A stretch of 64,000 nucleotides of DNA, taken from positions 27,363-91,362 of the forward strand of contig NZ_JAHDIG010000008.1 in assembly GCF_020630935.1 (NCBI RefSeq). Reading direction: 5' to 3'. This document shows, piece by piece, positions 26,900 through 35,273 of the stretch (position 1 is the stretch's first letter; each line of letters begins with the position of its first letter). Origin of the DNA: Bernardetia sp. GTDB lineage: Bacteria > Bacteroidota > Bacteroidia > Cytophagales > Bernardetiaceae. The notes below the pieces were generated by a model. The model did not search any database. It saw only the letters and a program-made list of their open reading frames with translations, and was not told where the DNA came from. The position numbers and the translations under genes are program-made.

Positions 26900-27817
26900 T
26901 TATTTTGCTCTTTCTAGTGGCAAGGTCGAACACCTTAATAATCCTTCCATTTTTGAAATTTCAGAATAGGGAACTTTCTCTACTGTAAATCCTCTTTTTT
27001 CTAAAACGGTAGCTAAACGAGTAAAATTTTTCTCCAAAACTACTACTTTCGGACTAATAGAAAAAACATTGGAGTTCATCTCATACATTTCATCTCTGTT
27101 GATATGAATTAGATTTTCTTCTCCAAAATACTCTTTCAGATAATTATAGTCTTCCTCAAATTTAAAACCACCCTTATAAATAATAGCTTCATTCTTTCCA
27201 ATAGGCTGAAAGCAACAATCTAAGTGCAACGCATTGTCTTTGGCTACTTCGTCTGATTTATTGAGTTGGAATCCTTTCACTTTTTTGTTGGGAAATTCTT
27301 TGGTAAGAAAGTCTAAACCTGCTCGGTTAGTTCTTGCCACCACATATTTATCAAAATCTTCTTTTTCTGAATAGCCTACAAAAATATGGTCTTTCCACGG
27401 CATTACATCGCCTCCCTCAATTCTCACACCTTCAGGTACTACAACAAGTTGTTGGGAGTCAATTTCATCTAAAATATATTGAATTCCCTTTATTTCTTCT
27501 TTTCTATCCTTGAGGATGGTAGGTTGTATAAACTTATCCTCAATCACGAAACCAATGTCTCTAGCAAAAATTTGATTGTAGTCTTCAATAATTTCGGGAC
27601 GATATACTTTTACGCCATACTTTTCCAAAACATTTGAAAATGCTTTTATTTCTGCTACCATATCAGCTTCCTTTGGGTACGTACCAGCAATAATATGTTC
27701 TTTTGATTTTGGGTCATACGCCTCTTCAAAGTGTGGTGTTCTGCCTATGCGCCTAGCAGCTCCTAAGATAACTGCTTTCAAAGGGGAAGTTTCATCATTT
27801 ACAAATATATCTATCAT
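26900..27817 (-). CDS. Dimethylarginine dimethylaminohydrolase / arginine deiminase-like protein
   Basis: 305 residues. Pentein-fold hydrolase with FARDIGFVIEDKFI, RIEGGDVMPWKDHIFVG (GGD metal/substrate loop), NALHLDCCFQPIG with the catalytic His, and the nucleophile Cys in GLLRCSTLPLER at the C-terminus. DDAH and the related deiminases convert arginine derivatives to citrulline by the same Cys-His mechanism. The gene precedes ctlX in the same direction with a short gap. Exact substrate cannot be told from the sequence. Confidence 0.85.
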   Translation of the reverse strand: MIDIFVNDETSPLKAVILGAARRIGRTPHFEEAYDPKSKEHIIAGTYPKEADMVAEIKAFSNVLEKYGVKVYRPEIIEDYNQIFARDIGFVIEDKFIQPTILKDRKEEIKGIQYILDEIDSQQLVVVPEGVRIEGGDVMPWKDHIFVGYSEKEDFDKYVVARTNRAGLDFLTKEFPNKKVKGFQLNKSDEVAKDNALHLDCCFQPIGKNEAIIYKGGFKFEEDYNYLKEYFGEENLIHINRDEMYEMNSNVFSISPKVVVLEKNFTRLATVLEKRGFTVEKVPYSEISKMEGLLRCSTLPLERAK

Positions 27818-27928
27818 ATAAAATTTTCAAGTTTTTATCGAAAAGGGTTGATTATTTTTATTTTTAGAGCTTTATTTTTGCAAATATTGTAAATTTAATT
27901 CGATTTCATAGAGACATCAACCCATCAA

Positions 27929-28729
27929 TTACTGTATTGCAGGAAAAGGCGTATTTATAATCCTTAAATCGGTAGGTAATTTTGAAATAAACTCACTCCA
28001 TTCTGGAATGGTATCTCTATGAATAGTCGCAAAGTAATTTTCTTTTCTAACTCTAGTTTTTATTCTTATTTGCAACTGACAATAAAGGGCATCTATATTT
28101 GTATTAGGATGATAAATAATATGATATTTAAACTCTGTTATTCTTGCAAAATCAAAAAATTCTCTTAGCTCTTTTGTTTTATTATTCTCTATTGCTAATC
28201 CTCTTAATTTATAGTCTATATAAATAGAAAATTTTGACTGCATATTTTCCATTTCTTTAATGGATTTATTTTTTGTTTTTGCTGGTAAAATAGACTTTAT
28301 TCCATACGTCAAACAAGAACCAAAAAGAATAAAAAATGCCATCCATCCCACAATTTCATTAGATTCTTCGCCTATTATAAGACTAAAAATAATGGAAATA
28401 AACCCTCCAAATATAGAAAAGACACACCCTACATTATTACTCATAAACATAGGACTATCAGCAAACCCAAAACTTAGCACTTCTTGTGTGTACTTATTAT
28501 TTGCTTTTAGATAAAGTGTTTGGGGAAGAGGCAAAAACTTGAGTGTTTCAGTTTGGTCGCAATGCGAATGTCCTAAATACTCCCAACTTTCAATAAAAAA
28601 AGCAGACTTACAAGCAGCACAAACTACGACCGTATGCCCTTCTTCTATTTTTTCTCCTGTAATGGGGTCAATTCGATTTTGATTTAAAAAGTCTTGATGA
28701 TTCGCTGTAAGCTGATGAGAGTGGAACAT
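27929..28729 (-). CDS. Membrane protein with degenerate prokaryotic RING-like zinc motif (paralogue A)
   Basis: 266 residues. The N-terminal ~60 residues read ITGEKIEEGHTVVVCAACKS and FFIESWEYLGHSHCDQ, like prokaryotic RING-finger domains. The Cys37/Cys40 pair and His56/Cys57 are kept, but the first Cys pair is replaced by DPITGE. Two hydrophobic helices follow (about 100-145). A C-terminal domain has FKYHIIYHPNTNIDALYCQL and ATIHRDTIPEWSEF. The next gene is a tandem paralogue. N- and C-terminal parts are nearly identical between the two, and the membrane part differs. The role is unknown. Confidence 0.72.
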   Translation of the reverse strand: MFHSHQLTANHQDFLNQNRIDPITGEKIEEGHTVVVCAACKSAFFIESWEYLGHSHCDQTETLKFLPLPQTLYLKANNKYTQEVLSFGFADSPMFMSNNVGCVFSIFGGFISIIFSLIIGEESNEIVGWMAFFILFGSCLTYGIKSILPAKTKNKSIKEMENMQSKFSIYIDYKLRGLAIENNKTKELREFFDFARITEFKYHIIYHPNTNIDALYCQLQIRIKTRVRKENYFATIHRDTIPEWSEFISKLPTDLRIINTPFPAIQ

Positions 28730-28780
28730 TATTTCTTATGTGCAAAGTAAATATAAGATATTGTTTTTTGTAAAAAGTCG

Positions 28781-29593
28781 TTACTGTTGAAAAGGTGTAT
28801 TGATAATTCTTAAATCAGTAGGTAATTTTGAAATAAACTCACTCCATTCTGGAATAGTATCTCTGTGGATAGTAGCAAAGTAAGTTGTGGAAAACTGCTG
28901 TCTCATTGTTATTCTTATTTGTAATTGACAGTAAAGCGCACCTAGTTCTGTGTTTGGATGATAAATAATGTGGTATTTAAACTCTATCATATCTTCAAAA
29001 GCAAAAAAATATCGTAATACTTTTGTTTTATTACTTTGCACTTCTAAACCTCTTGATTTGTAATCTATAAATAAATTTAAACTGGCTTCTAGGTTTTCCA
29101 TTTCTGTGATAGATTTATCTTCTATATTTTTTGGTGTTGCTCCTGCATCTACAATAAATCCACTAATAAGACTCAATACGATACCTACTATAAAAATAGA
29201 AAAGCCTACACCTCCGCTAAAAACATTCCCTATAACAATAGCAAATATAAAAGATACAATACTTAAGAGAAAAGATATTAAACAGCCAGAATTATCATCA
29301 TTTCCCATAAACATATGACTATCAGCAAACCCAAAACTTAGCACTTCTTGTGTGTACTTATCATTTGCTTTTAGATAAAGTGTTTGGGGAAGAGGTAAAA
29401 ACTTGAGAGTTTCGGTTTGGTCGCAATGCGAATGTCCTAAATACTCCCAACTTTCAATAAAAAAAGCTGATTTACAAGCAGCACAAACTACAACTGTATG
29501 CCCCTCTTCTATTTTTTCTCCTGTAATGGGGTCAGTTCGATTTTGATTGAGGAAATCTTGATGGTTCGATGTAAGTTGGTGTGAATGGAGCAT
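28781..29593 (-). CDS. Membrane protein with degenerate prokaryotic RING-like zinc motif (paralogue B)
   Basis: 270 residues, tandem paralogue of the gene at 27929. The first ~95 residues and the last ~60 are almost the same, including VVVCAACKS, the HSHCDQ cluster and IHRDTIPEWSEFISKLPTDL. The two transmembrane helices and adjacent loop (about 98-170) have a different sequence and different length. No function can be assigned. The close sequence of the ends also shows at the DNA level, which suggests recent duplication or gene conversion. Confidence 0.72.
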   Translation of the reverse strand: MLHSHQLTSNHQDFLNQNRTDPITGEKIEEGHTVVVCAACKSAFFIESWEYLGHSHCDQTETLKFLPLPQTLYLKANDKYTQEVLSFGFADSHMFMGNDDNSGCLISFLLSIVSFIFAIVIGNVFSGGVGFSIFIVGIVLSLISGFIVDAGATPKNIEDKSITEMENLEASLNLFIDYKSRGLEVQSNKTKVLRYFFAFEDMIEFKYHIIYHPNTELGALYCQLQIRITMRQQFSTTYFATIHRDTIPEWSEFISKLPTDLRIINTPFQQ

Positions 29594-29832
29594 TATTTCT
29601 TAGTTATGGAAAAAGAATATCTTTTCCTTACAGATAGTAAAACAAAATTTTATATTAAGTAGTTAGCTGGTATAATTTTGTTATTTTCAAAAGCTAGTGC
29701 AATTTTATAAAAAGTTGAATTTTAACTTTGTCAAGGATCTTTTCGAAGAAAAAAACAGACCTTGACAATAGTTTTTATAAACTAAATTGTACTACTCAAC
29801 TACTTAGTTACAGAAAGTTGAAAGCTACTGCT

Positions 29833-30459
29833 TTAAAAATCACTAAGAATTTCTCTGATGAGTCCTGCTTCATAACCTTTTTGTAGTCCATAATTCGTCG
29901 CTTTTACTTTTCTTTTATAAGCATCGTCTTCTTTTTCTAGCAAATCTGACCATTTTTTTTCTAAAAGCTCATACAAAACAGAAAAATATTCTTGCTTATC
30001 AATTTCAGAAGCTAGGGCATCACTAATTACTTTTTCTGAAATATCTTTTTGTACTAATCCATATCTAATTTTTTTTCGTCCCCACTTTTTATAATTAAAT
30101 TTCCCTCTCACATACGATTCTGCAAAACGCTTTTCACTCAAAAAGTTTTCTTCTTCTAAAAGTGTTATGATAGCATAATGGTCACCTTCATCGATTTTCC
30201 ATTCTGCCAGTTTTTCGTAGATTTCTTTATGACAACGCTCTTGATAGGCACAAAAGGCAGCTAATTTTAAGAAAGCTTCTTTGGGTGTGAGTTGTACGAA
30301 AGGCTTGGGTTCTCGCTTTTTGAGTTCTCTGTAATCTTTTATTTTGTACTCTTTCTTTTTATATTTCTTCGTCTTATATTCTTTATTTTTAAAATCTTCT
30401 GGGTTGTATTCTTTTTTCTTTAATGGAGTTCTTTTTAGTGGTTTTTGTTTTTTTGCCAT
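29833..30459 (-). CDS. recX: RecX-family regulatory protein with basic N-terminal extension
   Basis: 208 residues. RecX binds RecA filaments and controls recombinase activity. The conserved three-helix repeats cover about 60-208: ALKLAAFCAYQERCHKEIYE-like start, FLSEKRFAESYVRGKFNYKK, WGRKKIRYGLVQKDI, ALASEIDKQEYF, KATNYGLQKGYEAGLI. RecX proteins are usually about 150-160 residues. The extra ~55 N-terminal residues consist of repeated KKKEY/KNKEY/KKYKKKEY units, very basic and probably DNA- or RNA-binding. recA is not nearby. Confidence 0.88.
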   Translation of the reverse strand: MAKKQKPLKRTPLKKKEYNPEDFKNKEYKTKKYKKKEYKIKDYRELKKREPKPFVQLTPKEAFLKLAAFCAYQERCHKEIYEKLAEWKIDEGDHYAIITLLEEENFLSEKRFAESYVRGKFNYKKWGRKKIRYGLVQKDISEKVISDALASEIDKQEYFSVLYELLEKKWSDLLEKEDDAYKRKVKATNYGLQKGYEAGLIREILSDF

Positions 30460-30504
30460 GATTTTGTTTTTGTATAATTAATTTCTCTGATGCGCTATAA
30501 TTTT

Positions 30505-30526
30505 CCACTCTTTAGAGCGTGCTACA
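30505..30526 (+). repeat. Short palindromic repeat, family 4, copy 2
   Basis: CACTCT, tt, AGAGCGTG (30506-30521) then CTACAT, similar to AACACTCT/AGAGTGTT then CTACA at 19215-19237. Confidence 0.5.
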
Positions 30527-30533
30527 TCAACTT

Positions 30534-31679
30534 CTACAAAAAATCAACAATAGACTGTTCTGAAACCTCTCCCCACTTTTTGACCTGCTTCTTGAAAGTC
30601 TTAAAGCTCTCATAGACACGCCCAGTAAACTCATCGTTAGAAGCAATTTCATCTAAAATATCAGTTGTTTTTTCTCTCAAGACATCTAAAACTTCTTTTG
30701 GAAATTGCTTTAATTGTACATTTGGAGCTTCTTTCAATATTTTTTGTAGATAAAAATTATTTTTAGCTTCAAATTCTGATAAAATCAAGGAATTATATTT
30801 TAATGCTGCTGTTTTGACGATTTCCTGTAAGTCTAAAGGTAGTTTCCCAAAGGCTTCTTTATTCACAATAAGTTCTAAAACAGACCCTGGTTCGTGCCAC
30901 CCTGGATAGTAATAATATTTCGAAACACGATGAAAACCCATGTTGTAGTCGTGATAAGGTCCTATCCATTCGGCTGCATCTACTACACCACGTTCTAAAC
31001 TTGTATAAAGTTCACCCCCAGCTACTGTAACAGCCGAACCACCAGCAGCAGAAATTACTTTTCCTCCTAAGCCCGGTATTCTCATTTTTAATCCTTTCAA
31101 ATCTTCTGGCGTATTGATTTCTTTATTGAACCACCCTCCCATCTGAACACCTGTATTCCCACACGGAAAAGGAATCAAATTGTAAGGTTCGTAAAGTTCT
31201 CTCCAAAGCTCTAAACCACCACCATAAAAAAGCCACGCACTCATCTGTTGGGCATTCATTCCGAAGGGAACAGCCGTAAAAAATGAAGATGATGGCAAAC
31301 GCCCCGCCCAATAATAGGACGCTCCATGTGCCATCTGGACACCTCCCAATGAAACAGCTTCAAAAGCTTCCAAAGGAGGAACAAGCTCTCCACCACCAAA
31401 AACGGTAATTTTTAATCTTCCAGCAGAAAGAATTTCTATTTCTTTTGCCATCTTTAGTACTCCTTCTCCCAAAACAGGAAAATTTGGAGGCCAAGTAGTA
31501 GTGGCTTGCCACTCAAAAACTTCATCTGACGTAATGGGAACATCTGATTTTTGCTCTTCTTTTTTATTTTCAGAAGAACACGCTGAAAAGCCTCCAGCTA
31601 AAAGTGCTGCTGCTGCTAATGAGCCTTTTTTTAGAAAATCTCGGCGATTGGTGGATGGGTTAATATTAGTTTTTGACAT
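30534..31679 (-). CDS. TRAP transporter substrate-binding protein, DctP family
   Basis: 381 residues. The N-terminus has a twin-arginine motif (RRDFLKK) and then a lipobox (GGFSAC), so the protein is probably exported folded and anchored as a lipoprotein. The mature part is a DctP/TakP-type binding protein: QATTTWPPNFPVLGEG, HGASYYWAGRLPSSSFF, MGGWFNKEINTPEDLKGLKM and WIGPYHDYNMGFH. Relatives that bind alpha-keto acids or carboxylates share this Trp/Tyr-rich pocket. The two TRAP membrane subunits (DctQ, DctM) are not in the window, so it is either an orphan or works with subunits elsewhere. Confidence 0.9.
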   Translation of the reverse strand: MSKTNINPSTNRRDFLKKGSLAAAALLAGGFSACSSENKKEEQKSDVPITSDEVFEWQATTTWPPNFPVLGEGVLKMAKEIEILSAGRLKITVFGGGELVPPLEAFEAVSLGGVQMAHGASYYWAGRLPSSSFFTAVPFGMNAQQMSAWLFYGGGLELWRELYEPYNLIPFPCGNTGVQMGGWFNKEINTPEDLKGLKMRIPGLGGKVISAAGGSAVTVAGGELYTSLERGVVDAAEWIGPYHDYNMGFHRVSKYYYYPGWHEPGSVLELIVNKEAFGKLPLDLQEIVKTAALKYNSLILSEFEAKNNFYLQKILKEAPNVQLKQFPKEVLDVLREKTTDILDEIASNDEFTGRVYESFKTFKKQVKKWGEVSEQSIVDFL

Positions 31680-31689
31680 TTCTTGAGGA

Positions 31690-32130
31690 TTATGAGTTGG
31701 CTTGTCTTCTCAATTCATTTTCTATATCTTCTTTTTTGCTGTACATTTTGGTTAGCCATTTTTTTGCTTTTTTAGGGTCTTCAAAAACTTCTATTTGATA
31801 GTTATCAAACGACTGTTTGACTTTATCAATGTATTCTTGTCTAAAAATATCTTTAGAAACTAAAAAGGCAACTCTTCGAAGTGGGCTTTTTGCAATATAA
31901 TTAGGAATAAACTCTTTTAGCATCCATTGTTGTGCCTCAACCGAAACTACTTTTCCTTCCCTTGTATCAGTTAGCCAGCGAGTAACTTCAAATTCTACTG
32001 TTTTTTCATAAGCAATTTTTACAGCTGTTCGGTACTCTTCATCACTTACAGCTCCTAACCATTTAAAAGAAATCATATCATACTGCCTATCATAAAACAA
32101 AAAAGCATTCTCCACTTCATACAAAACCAT
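31690..32130 (-). CDS. SpoIIAA/STAS-like hypothetical protein
   Basis: 146 residues. The pattern (ENAFLFYDRQYDMISFKWLG, SDEEYRTAVKIAYE, TRWLTDTREG, RRVAFLVSKDIFRQEYID, VFEDPKKAKKWL) matches small SpoIIAA/STAS-like proteins common in Bacteroidota, thought to bind ligands or partners without catalysis. It ends ten bases before the TRAP-binding-protein start on the same strand, so the two are probably one transcript. A regulatory link to that transporter is only inference. Confidence 0.7.
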   Translation of the reverse strand: MVLYEVENAFLFYDRQYDMISFKWLGAVSDEEYRTAVKIAYEKTVEFEVTRWLTDTREGKVVSVEAQQWMLKEFIPNYIAKSPLRRVAFLVSKDIFRQEYIDKVKQSFDNYQIEVFEDPKKAKKWLTKMYSKKEDIENELRRQANS

Positions 32131-32208
32131 AATAACAAACCATTTATCAAAAATATTATTTAGTTCTAATACTATAAATATACAATTTATTAGGCAAGTA
32201 ATAAAACT

Positions 32209-33705
32209 TTAGACTGCTTCAATCATCTCTCCTACGATTTTGGCAGAAGATAAAGCAAGAGGAATTCCTCCACCTGGGTGTACACTTCCACCACAAAAAT
32301 AAAGTCCTTTTGTTTTGGAAAAATTAGCATGGCGAAGAAAAGCAGCATAACGATTATTACTACTATTTCCATACAATGAACCTCCCAAAGACGATGTTCT
32401 GAGTTCGATTTTTCGTGGGTCTAATATAGATTCTGAAATGATATTTTCTTCAACATTTCGCATCAAAATGCGCTCTAGCTTTTTGATAATATCTTGCTTT
32501 GCTTTTTCTATCAAACTATCCCAGTCTTGCGAGCCGTCATTGTGGGGTGCATTTATCATAACAAACCAGTTTTCACAGTCTTTTGGAGCATCTGTTTTGA
32601 TATGCTTAGAGGAAATAAAAATGTAAATAGTTGGGTCTTGATAGAGTGTTTTACCACGAAAAAGGGCATTAAACTCTTTTTTGTAATCTTTAGTAAAGAA
32701 AATATTGTGTAAATCTAGTTCTTTATACTCGGCATTCATTCCCCAGTAAAAAATAAGGGCAGAAGAAGATTTTTGCTGTTGTAATAGAAACTCTGGTGCT
32801 TTTTCGTTTGGTAATAACTTCCTGTAAGTATGAACAATATCCATATTCGAAACCACTACATCAAAATCTAAGTTTTCAGAATTTACATTTTCGGATTTAG
32901 AATCTTTTACTTTTATACCTGTTACTTTATTATTTGATTTATCAATCAGAATTTCCTCTACTTTTTTATTGAAATGATATTTCACTCCCAAATCTTGCCC
33001 TAGCTTCACAAGACTTTTTGTAATATCATACATTCCACCAGTGGGCAAAAATGCACCTTTGTTAAACTCTAAATGAGGAATTACATTGAGAAGTGCAGGA
33101 GCAACATACGGCGAAGAACCGTTGTAGGTTGCATAACGATTGAAAAGTTGAATGGTTTTTTCTTTCTCAAACTTAGAACGATTTGCTTCATTCATCGTCT
33201 TGAAAAGCTCTAATTTCCAAATCTGTGAGACGGCTTTAAGGGCAGTTTTATTAAAAAAAGTTTCTGCTTTGTGAAGCGAGCGAGTGAGAAAAAGGTCTGC
33301 CGTCAAATCATATTTTTCTTTACTGTTTTTGAGGAATTGCAATACGTTTTCTTTGGGTTCACCAATTTTTTCTTCTAACTGCTTTGCAAACTCTTCTATA
33401 TCTGCACTAGCTTCTAGTTTTGTGCCATCTTCCCAAAAATATTTATTGATAGTGTCTAGTTTTTCATAAGAAAAATAATCTTCTACTTTTTTTCCAGACT
33501 TCAAAATCAGCTCTTCTACTCGTTCTGGCAGCGTAAAAAGAGAAGGTCCAGCATCGTAACGAAATCCATCTTTCCAAAACTCTGATAATTTTCCTCCTGC
33601 GTAGCTATTGGCTTCAAAAACTTCTACTTTATATCCTTTGTTGGCTAAATGAATGGCTGTTCCTATTCCTGCAATTCCTGCTCCGATAATGGCTGCTTTT
33701 CTCAT
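32209..33705 (-). CDS. Carotenoid desaturase of the CrtI/CrtD (phytoene desaturase) family
   Basis: 498 residues. FAD-binding motif GAGIAGIGTAIHLANKGYKV and the family's YAGGKLSEFWKDGFRYDAGPS lie at the N-terminus. The conserved RYATYNGSSPYVAPALLNVI and FLPTGGMYDITKSL lie in the middle, and the C-terminal LYFCGGSVHPGGGIPLALSS closes the FAD site. Enzymes of this family introduce double bonds into phytoene or later carotenoids. Length and the ATYNGSSPY/TGGMY block suit both phytoene desaturase and 1-hydroxycarotenoid 3,4-desaturase (CrtD), so no symbol is given. crtW at 14789 shows the cell makes ketocarotenoids. No other carotenoid gene is adjacent. Confidence 0.9.
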   Translation of the reverse strand: MRKAAIIGAGIAGIGTAIHLANKGYKVEVFEANSYAGGKLSEFWKDGFRYDAGPSLFTLPERVEELILKSGKKVEDYFSYEKLDTINKYFWEDGTKLEASADIEEFAKQLEEKIGEPKENVLQFLKNSKEKYDLTADLFLTRSLHKAETFFNKTALKAVSQIWKLELFKTMNEANRSKFEKEKTIQLFNRYATYNGSSPYVAPALLNVIPHLEFNKGAFLPTGGMYDITKSLVKLGQDLGVKYHFNKKVEEILIDKSNNKVTGIKVKDSKSENVNSENLDFDVVVSNMDIVHTYRKLLPNEKAPEFLLQQQKSSSALIFYWGMNAEYKELDLHNIFFTKDYKKEFNALFRGKTLYQDPTIYIFISSKHIKTDAPKDCENWFVMINAPHNDGSQDWDSLIEKAKQDIIKKLERILMRNVEENIISESILDPRKIELRTSSLGGSLYGNSSNNRYAAFLRHANFSKTKGLYFCGGSVHPGGGIPLALSSAKIVGEMIEAV

Positions 33706-33792
33706 TAAAATATAACTTAATTCTGTAAAAATGGTCTATTGTTTTCTACCTAATTACAAAATTAAGTTTTATGTTTTAATCCTATTGTTATT

Positions 33793-34230
33793 TTATTCGT
33801 TTTCAGCTAATTCTTTTAGTTTTTGATTCATCAGTTCAAAACCAGTTCGTGTATTTTTGTCTAGCTGACTTTTGAAAATAGGAACAAATAAGCCTTTGAA
33901 GTTTTCACTTTGAACAAATGTAGTTGTACCATCTTGATTATCGATGAGCTTAAAACGGTGTTCTCCATCAAACAAACCTTTAAATAATAAATGTCCTAAC
34001 CAAACAAATTCTTTATTTTCATCAAAAACAAGAACCTTTGGTGTAAAACTCATTAAATTAGAATTAGGAGGTTGAATTTTAGCTATTATTTTATTTCCTA
34101 CTTTTGGCGTTCCTTCTATAGATTTTATAAATGGATTCCAATTTGGATAATTTTTAAAGTCTGTCAGAATTGACCAAATTTTTTGAGGTGTACTTTGAAT
34201 ATTGATAGAAGTCTGAATTTGATAAGCCAT
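33793..34230 (-). CDS. SRPBCC (START-like) domain protein
   Basis: 145 residues from the ATG at 34228-34230. The frame continues upstream to 34287, but the extra 19 residues are hydrophobic and unlike the family. The pattern SINIQSTPQKIWSILTDFKN, YPNWNPFIKSIEG, KVLVFDENKEFVWLGHLLFK and HRFKLIDNQDGTTTFVQSE marks the SRPBCC lipid/ligand-binding fold (polyketide cyclase type). The product should be soluble and cytoplasmic. It precedes nothing it clearly pairs with. Confidence 0.82.
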   Translation of the reverse strand: MAYQIQTSINIQSTPQKIWSILTDFKNYPNWNPFIKSIEGTPKVGNKIIAKIQPPNSNLMSFTPKVLVFDENKEFVWLGHLLFKGLFDGEHRFKLIDNQDGTTTFVQSENFKGLFVPIFKSQLDKNTRTGFELMNQKLKELAENE

Positions 34231-34340
34231 AATTGAGTATTGATTTAAATGATATTTGAACAATACAAATATCAAGTTTCTTATCAATCTACTTCTTGAC
34301 CTATATCAAGAAAATATTTTCATACATTTTGTATGATAAG

Positions 34341-34928
34341 CTAAACCTCCAGTTGTTTTCTTCTAATTCTGCTTAACGTTTCTGGACTCATTCCTAAAAG
34401 AGACGCAATGTATTGCAATGGAACTTGATTAAAAACTTCTTGATTCATTTTGAAATATGCATTATACCTTTCTTCTGCACTCATAGAAAGATGACTATAC
34501 ACTCTATTTTCTAATATTTCAAAGCATTTGACAATAAACATTTTTTCAAATTCAAACCATTTGGGCTCAATAGTTTCAATCATTTTGTATTTCCTTTTTG
34601 TGATCAGATAAATATCTGTATTTACTAAAGCCTGTATATTCCAGCGAGACTTTCCTTCCAATTTGAAAAATGAAATATCTGTTACAAAATAGCCTTTAGT
34701 GGAAATCCATTGTGTAACTTCTCTATCATCTTTGAGGGCATAAATTCTTAATAAACCGTTCTTGATAAAACAGAGCGTATTACAATGTTGATTTTCTCTA
34801 AGAAAAAAGTCTCCTTTTCTAAGTTCTACTTTTTCAAACAAATCACTTACTTTTTCAAGACTTTGAGCTTGATTAATACCAAAATACGATGAAATATAAG
34901 TTTGTAACTCTAAAGAAGACTTTTTCAT
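34341..34928 (-). CDS. Crp/Fnr family transcriptional regulator
   Basis: 195 residues. N-terminal cyclic-nucleotide-binding-type jelly roll (RKGDFFLRENQHCNTLCFIK, GLLRIYALKDDREV) and a C-terminal HTH (VPLQYIASLLGMSPETLSRI). The phosphate-binding Arg-Ala motif of cAMP binders is not evident. Many Bacteroidota members act without cAMP. It is co-directional with the SRPBCC gene, with a 110-bp gap. Targets are unknown. Confidence 0.88.
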   Translation of the reverse strand: MKKSSLELQTYISSYFGINQAQSLEKVSDLFEKVELRKGDFFLRENQHCNTLCFIKNGLLRIYALKDDREVTQWISTKGYFVTDISFFKLEGKSRWNIQALVNTDIYLITKRKYKMIETIEPKWFEFEKMFIVKCFEILENRVYSHLSMSAEERYNAYFKMNQEVFNQVPLQYIASLLGMSPETLSRIRRKQLEV

Positions 34929-34974
34929 TTTAAAAGATTAAATATTGTTTCGCTTATACTTAAAAACACAATTT

Positions 34975-35028
34975 CTACAACTGCTCCAATTCATACTCAA
35001 ACCCACTAAGGAGAAGTAGAAAGTGACA
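34975..35028 (-). pseudogene. Duplicated 3' tail of nadE
   Basis: Read on the minus strand this encodes CHFLLLLSGFEYELEQL then a stop. The intact nadE ends CRFPILSSGFEYELEQL then a stop (36307-36360), so 13 of 17 residues match. At DNA level the 58-bp blocks 34972-35029 and 36304-36361 share 49 positions. No homology continues upstream. The block lies 1.3 kb downstream of nadE, with the methyltransferase and a small reading frame between. Confidence 0.75.
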
Positions 35029-35072
35029 CTTTATTAGTTCACACTCTAAATATAAAAACAAATATATCTGTT

Positions 35073-35264
35073 CTATTTACGTTTCAAGACCCTGTAGTCG
35101 CAGTTATTTTCTGCATTATATTCAATTTTATGTTCCGACAAAAGCCTTGCTATGATTTTTCTAGTTTCAGCTTCATCAAACCCTAGTGTTTCTCCAAGGT
35201 CAATTTCATTTAGTTTTCCTTTATTGAGTTTTAACGCTTGATAGTATTTTTCTTTATTTTCTAT
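35073..35264 (-). pseudogene. 63-codon reading frame with ATA at the expected start position
   Basis: Minus-strand frame reading IENKEKYYQALKLNKGKLNE then IDLGETLGFDEAETRKIIAR, LLSEHKIEYN and CDYRVLKRK, with a stop at 35073. The sequence looks like a genuine small protein (helix-turn-helix-like, soluble). The first codon of the expected Met-Glu-Asn-Lys start reads ATA (35262-35264), and no ATG, GTG or TTG precedes it. It is in frame with, and nine bases after, the methyltransferase stop. Options: a decayed gene with a mutated start, a rare AUA start, or stop-codon readthrough. I cannot name the family with certainty. Confidence 0.6.
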
Positions 35265-35273
35265 TTTTGTGAT

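Noticed and set aside
32209..33705. Assigning the symbol crtI or crtD
   Set aside because: The motifs seen are shared by phytoene desaturase and 1-hydroxycarotenoid 3,4-desaturase. A tree would be needed to choose.
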